Source of the DNA: Syntrophobacterales bacterium
GTDB taxonomy: Bacteria > Desulfobacterota > Syntrophobacteria > BM002
Reading direction: 5' to 3'
DNA: 6,438 bases
Assembly (NCBI GenBank): GCA_030613915.1
Contig: JAUWKY010000142.1
Location: 1-6,438 of the forward strand
Of the stretch, positions 3,889 to 6,438 are shown one piece after another. Position 1 is the stretch's first letter; the number at the start of each line of letters is the position of its first letter. The notes under the pieces were generated by a model. The model did no database searches and had not been told where the DNA came from. It was given only the letters and a program-made list of their open reading frames with translations. Both the position numbers and the translations under genes were made by a program.

Positions 3889-6438
3889 ATGATTAGATTG
3901 TGGCGTTGGTTCTGTCTTAGGCACTTGATAAGCTATAAAGGTCGTGCTCTCCTTTGTTTGTTGGGCGTGGCACTGGGGGTCGCAGTGTTTGTGGGGATCA
4001 AAACTGCGGCCTCCAGCGCCATGAACTCCTTCCAGGATACGGTGACTTCACTAGTCGGCACTACTCAACTTCTGGTGACAGGTCAGGGAACTGGCTTTCC
4101 TGAGGAACTCTATGCAATGGTAGCCTCCACAGACGGTGTGCGTGCAGCTACGCCGGTTTTAGAGTTCAATGTCTTAGCATCACCGCCACTGGACGAGCCC
4201 CTCCTGATGCTGGGGATTGACGTCTTCAGTGACCAGGAATTTCGCCAGTATCATTTCGTGGACTCCAAACAAGGAACCGGAGCCATTCTTTCTTTTCTCA
4301 CCGAACCTGGCGGAGTTGCACTCACTGAAAAATTCGCCCAGCGACACGGTCTCAAGGTAGATGACCAACTGGAGGTCCTCTCCGGCTCCCGGCGATTGAC
4401 CTTTACCCTGAGGGCACTGCTGAAGCTCAGGGGTCCGGCTCGCGCTCTAGAAGGCAACGTCGCCCTGGTTGATATTGCCACCGCCCAGGAGGCCTTTGAT
4501 CGGATAGGGCGCCTTGATCGCATCGATCTGCTTTTAGAAGAAGATGCATCCTCCGAGGAGGTTCGCGAACAACTACAGAAGCTTTTGCCCGCTGATGTGA
4601 CGGTGGAGCCACCGCAAAAGCGTCTGGGGCGGATAGAGGAAATGGTCAACGCTTATCGGCTTAACCTTCTCGCCCTCAGCTTGATCGCCCTGTTTGTGGG
4701 TATTTTTCTAATTTACAACGCTGTCGCCTTTGCAGTGAGCAAACGGCGCTATGAAATCGCCATGCTTCGGGTGCTCGGGGCTCAACGGTGGCAAATACTT
4801 GGACTTTTCTTGGGTGAGGCGCTCATCGTAGGGCTGCTGGGGGCTATTATTGGAGTGGGATTGGGCCTGGTGATGGCGAAGTTTGCTCTCAAGGCCATGG
4901 CGCAGACTATAAGTGAGCTTTATCTATTAGTCCGTGCTGAGACCCTTAGCCTGTCGCCGCTGACTATCTTCCTGGGCGCAGGGGCAGCGCTGGGTGTAGC
5001 CCTGCTGGGTGGGCTGTTTCCTTCCCTTGAGGCAAGCCGTACTCTACCAAGGGAGGCTCTCTATCGGGGCACCCTGGAGAGGCGGCTGCATATGAATATC
5101 GGCAAGATCTCTCTAGTGGGGACTGTAATCTTGGGACTGGGTTATCTGTGCAGCCGGCAGCCGCCGGTTGACGGGATGCCGCTCTTTGGATTTGTTGCGG
5201 CTTTTTTGATTCTGGCAGGATTTTCTTTTTTGACCCCAGCCAGCGTTCTCCTGGTGAACCGGGCTCTGGCGCCAGGGCTGAGAGGACTCTTCAAACTGGA
5301 AGGCGAGATGGCCAGTCGTTACCTCGGTCGGTCTCTCAATCGCTCGGCGGTTGCCATTGCTTCTCTGATGACGGCACTTGCCATGCTCATCAGCATTTCC
5401 ATCCTGATTCTCAGCTTCCGGCAGACCGTAGTAGTTTGGACGGAGCAGATCATTGCCGCCGACCTCTACATATCTCCTGCGGTGCGACTCACCGGCCAGC
5501 GCGGCGGGCTGCCCCCTGAACTGGTGGAGTCTCTACCGCAGCTACCCGGATTCCTGGCCATGGAGCGTCTAAGCGAATATCCAATTCGTATCGGTGAGGT
5601 CCCGGTGCTCCTGGACATCACCGACCTGGAGGTGAAAGAAAGGTACAGCCGAATTATGTATCAGCACGGCTCCTCCAAAGATATCCTCCGTCGCTGCCGG
5701 GAACTGGGCCAGGTCTCAATTTCAGAAGTTCTCTCCAACCGGCTGGGCCTCAAAGAAGGGGATGAGCTCGAGTTACCTACCCCCCGCGGTATACAGAGAC
5801 TGGTCATTGCCGGAGTTTTCTATGATTACCGCACTGAGGGGGGCATGGTAATCATGGACCGGTCCACCTATCACCGCTACTGGCCTGAGGAACGCAGGTA
5901 CACCTCGGTGGGACTCTATCTCAAATCTGATGCCGATCCAGAGCAGGCACGCAAGCTAATTAGGAACCAGCTAAAAAAGAGCCAGGAGGTCTTCATTAGC
6001 AGTAACAGAGAACTACGGCAAGAAATTCTGCGGATTTTTGATCAGACCTTCTCGATTACCTATGCCTTGCAGATAATCGCTATGGTTGTGGCGATATTTG
6101 GTATTGTGAACACCCTGATCCTTCTGGTCACGGAGCGCGAACGCGACATCGGCGTTCTCAAGGCTGTGGGAGCGACCAGCCGGCAAGTGCAGAAGATGAC
6201 CTTGTTGGAGGCTGGACTCATGGGACTGATTAGTTTCGTGTTGGGAGCAGTAAACGGTATACTTCTTTCTTTGCTGCTTATTTTTGTATTCAATAATCAA
6301 TCCTTCGGCTGGACGATTCAGTTCAGCGTTCCGGGGGCCATGTTTGCCAAAACCCTGTTTTTGGTTTTGGCCTGTGCTTTGATTGCTGGATTTTTCCCAG
6401 GCCGAGCCGCAGCGGGGAAGAATGTTAGTGAGGTTATG
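3889..6438 (+). CDS. FtsX/MacB-family ABC transporter permease, two FtsX domains (3' end cut off)
   Basis: 850 codons are open to the window edge with no internal stop. This is the membrane partner of the upstream ATPase. Segments seen: TM1 about 21-40; first extracytoplasmic (MacB periplasmic-core-like) domain about 41-257; FtsX domain 1 about 260-385, with the cytoplasmic motif SKRRYEIAMLRVLGAQRWQI between its helices; two further helices about 404-420 and 431-455; a helix about 485-510; second extracytoplasmic domain about 512-722; FtsX domain 2 from about 725, with TERERDIGVLKAVGATSRQV. This ten-helix, two-ectodomain plan is that of YbbP-type proteins (about 800 residues), larger than MacB or LolC/E. 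The last residues, PGRAAAGKNVSEVM, match the usual PArrAAr..vaeAL terminus, so probably only a few codons are missing. Such systems move lipids, lipoproteins or peptides out of the inner membrane, or act as mechanotransmitters; the substrate here is unknown. Confidence 0.93.
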   Translation, partial: MIRLWRWFCLRHLISYKGRALLCLLGVALGVAVFVGIKTAASSAMNSFQDTVTSLVGTTQLLVTGQGTGFPEELYAMVASTDGVRAATPVLEFNVLASPPLDEPLLMLGIDVFSDQEFRQYHFVDSKQGTGAILSFLTEPGGVALTEKFAQRHGLKVDDQLEVLSGSRRLTFTLRALLKLRGPARALEGNVALVDIATAQEAFDRIGRLDRIDLLLEEDASSEEVREQLQKLLPADVTVEPPQKRLGRIEEMVNAYRLNLLALSLIALFVGIFLIYNAVAFAVSKRRYEIAMLRVLGAQRWQILGLFLGEALIVGLLGAIIGVGLGLVMAKFALKAMAQTISELYLLVRAETLSLSPLTIFLGAGAALGVALLGGLFPSLEASRTLPREALYRGTLERRLHMNIGKISLVGTVILGLGYLCSRQPPVDGMPLFGFVAAFLILAGFSFLTPASVLLVNRALAPGLRGLFKLEGEMASRYLGRSLNRSAVAIASLMTALAMLISISILILSFRQTVVVWTEQIIAADLYISPAVRLTGQRGGLPPELVESLPQLPGFLAMERLSEYPIRIGEVPVLLDITDLEVKERYSRIMYQHGSSKDILRRCRELGQVSISEVLSNRLGLKEGDELELPTPRGIQRLVIAGVFYDYRTEGGMVIMDRSTYHRYWPEERRYTSVGLYLKSDADPEQARKLIRNQLKKSQEVFISSNRELRQEILRIFDQTFSITYALQIIAMVVAIFGIVNTLILLVTERERDIGVLKAVGATSRQVQKMTLLEAGLMGLISFVLGAVNGILLSLLLIFVFNNQSFGWTIQFSVPGAMFAKTLFLVLACALIAGFFPGRAAAGKNVSEVM

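Noticed and set aside
3677..3892. A 71-codon GTG-initiated frame crossing the hairpins, with its TGA overlapping the permease ATG (ATGA)
   Set aside because: Most of its codons lie in the palindromic element, it has no ribosome site, and its sequence follows the stem symmetry rather than a protein pattern. The ATGA overlap looks coincidental.
4180..4649. Reverse-strand open frames (up to 132 codons) inside the permease gene
   Set aside because: They are Ser/Arg-rich low-information products antisense to a continuous, family-matching permease frame.
1..6438. A linked new system joining the hydrolase, J-protein, DUF434-type protein and ABC exporter
   Set aside because: Gaps of 120-325 bases with repeats separate the genes, there are no overlaps or shared regulatory sites, and no common pathway connects them. 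Only the ATPase and permease clearly belong together.

Overview
The window reads as ordinary bacterial chromosome with moderate GC. It has five protein genes, all on the + strand, separated by unusually repeat-rich gaps. Nothing in it identifies a species. The DUF434-type gene, the cysteine-free class B J-protein, and the AT-rich fold-back and 7-bp repeats in the gaps would fit an environmental anaerobe such as a Desulfobacterota or Chloroflexi-like lineage, but that is a low-confidence guess. No tRNA, rRNA, CRISPR array, transposase or phage gene was seen.

Layout: (1) 1-771, a complete alpha/beta hydrolase with the full catalytic triad. (2) 772-931, a gap with a tandem heptamer, an 8-bp inverted repeat and a possible promoter. 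(3) 932-1861, a class B (CbpA-like) DnaJ co-chaperone lacking the zinc-finger region. (4) 1862-2087, a gap filled by an AT-rich fold-back repeat. (5) 2088-2762, a DUF434/DUF5616-type protein whose acidic motif pattern resembles PIN/NYN nucleases. (6) 2763-2882, a gap with four tandem 7-bp units and a hairpin. (7) 2883-3563, a LolD/MacB-type ABC ATPase. (8) 3564-3888, a gap containing a 241-bp nested palindromic element with three internal hairpins. (9) 3889 to the end, a large FtsX/MacB-family permease that runs off the right edge probably only a few residues before its stop.

Genes 7 and 9 form one functional unit: an ABC exporter of the YbbA-YbbP/LolCDE/MacB superfamily, in which the ATPase drives conformational change in a permease with two large extracytoplasmic domains. 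In such systems the two genes usually abut or overlap, so the palindromic element between them looks like an insertion into an operon. The other three genes have no obvious link to the transporter or to each other. E. coli places a thioesterase (tesA) beside ybbAP, but the hydrolase here is a different fold family and lies three genes away, so I draw no link.

The most interesting material is non-coding. All four gaps carry inverted repeats, and three carry perfect or near-perfect 7-bp tandem duplications. I do not see a new defence or biosynthetic system.
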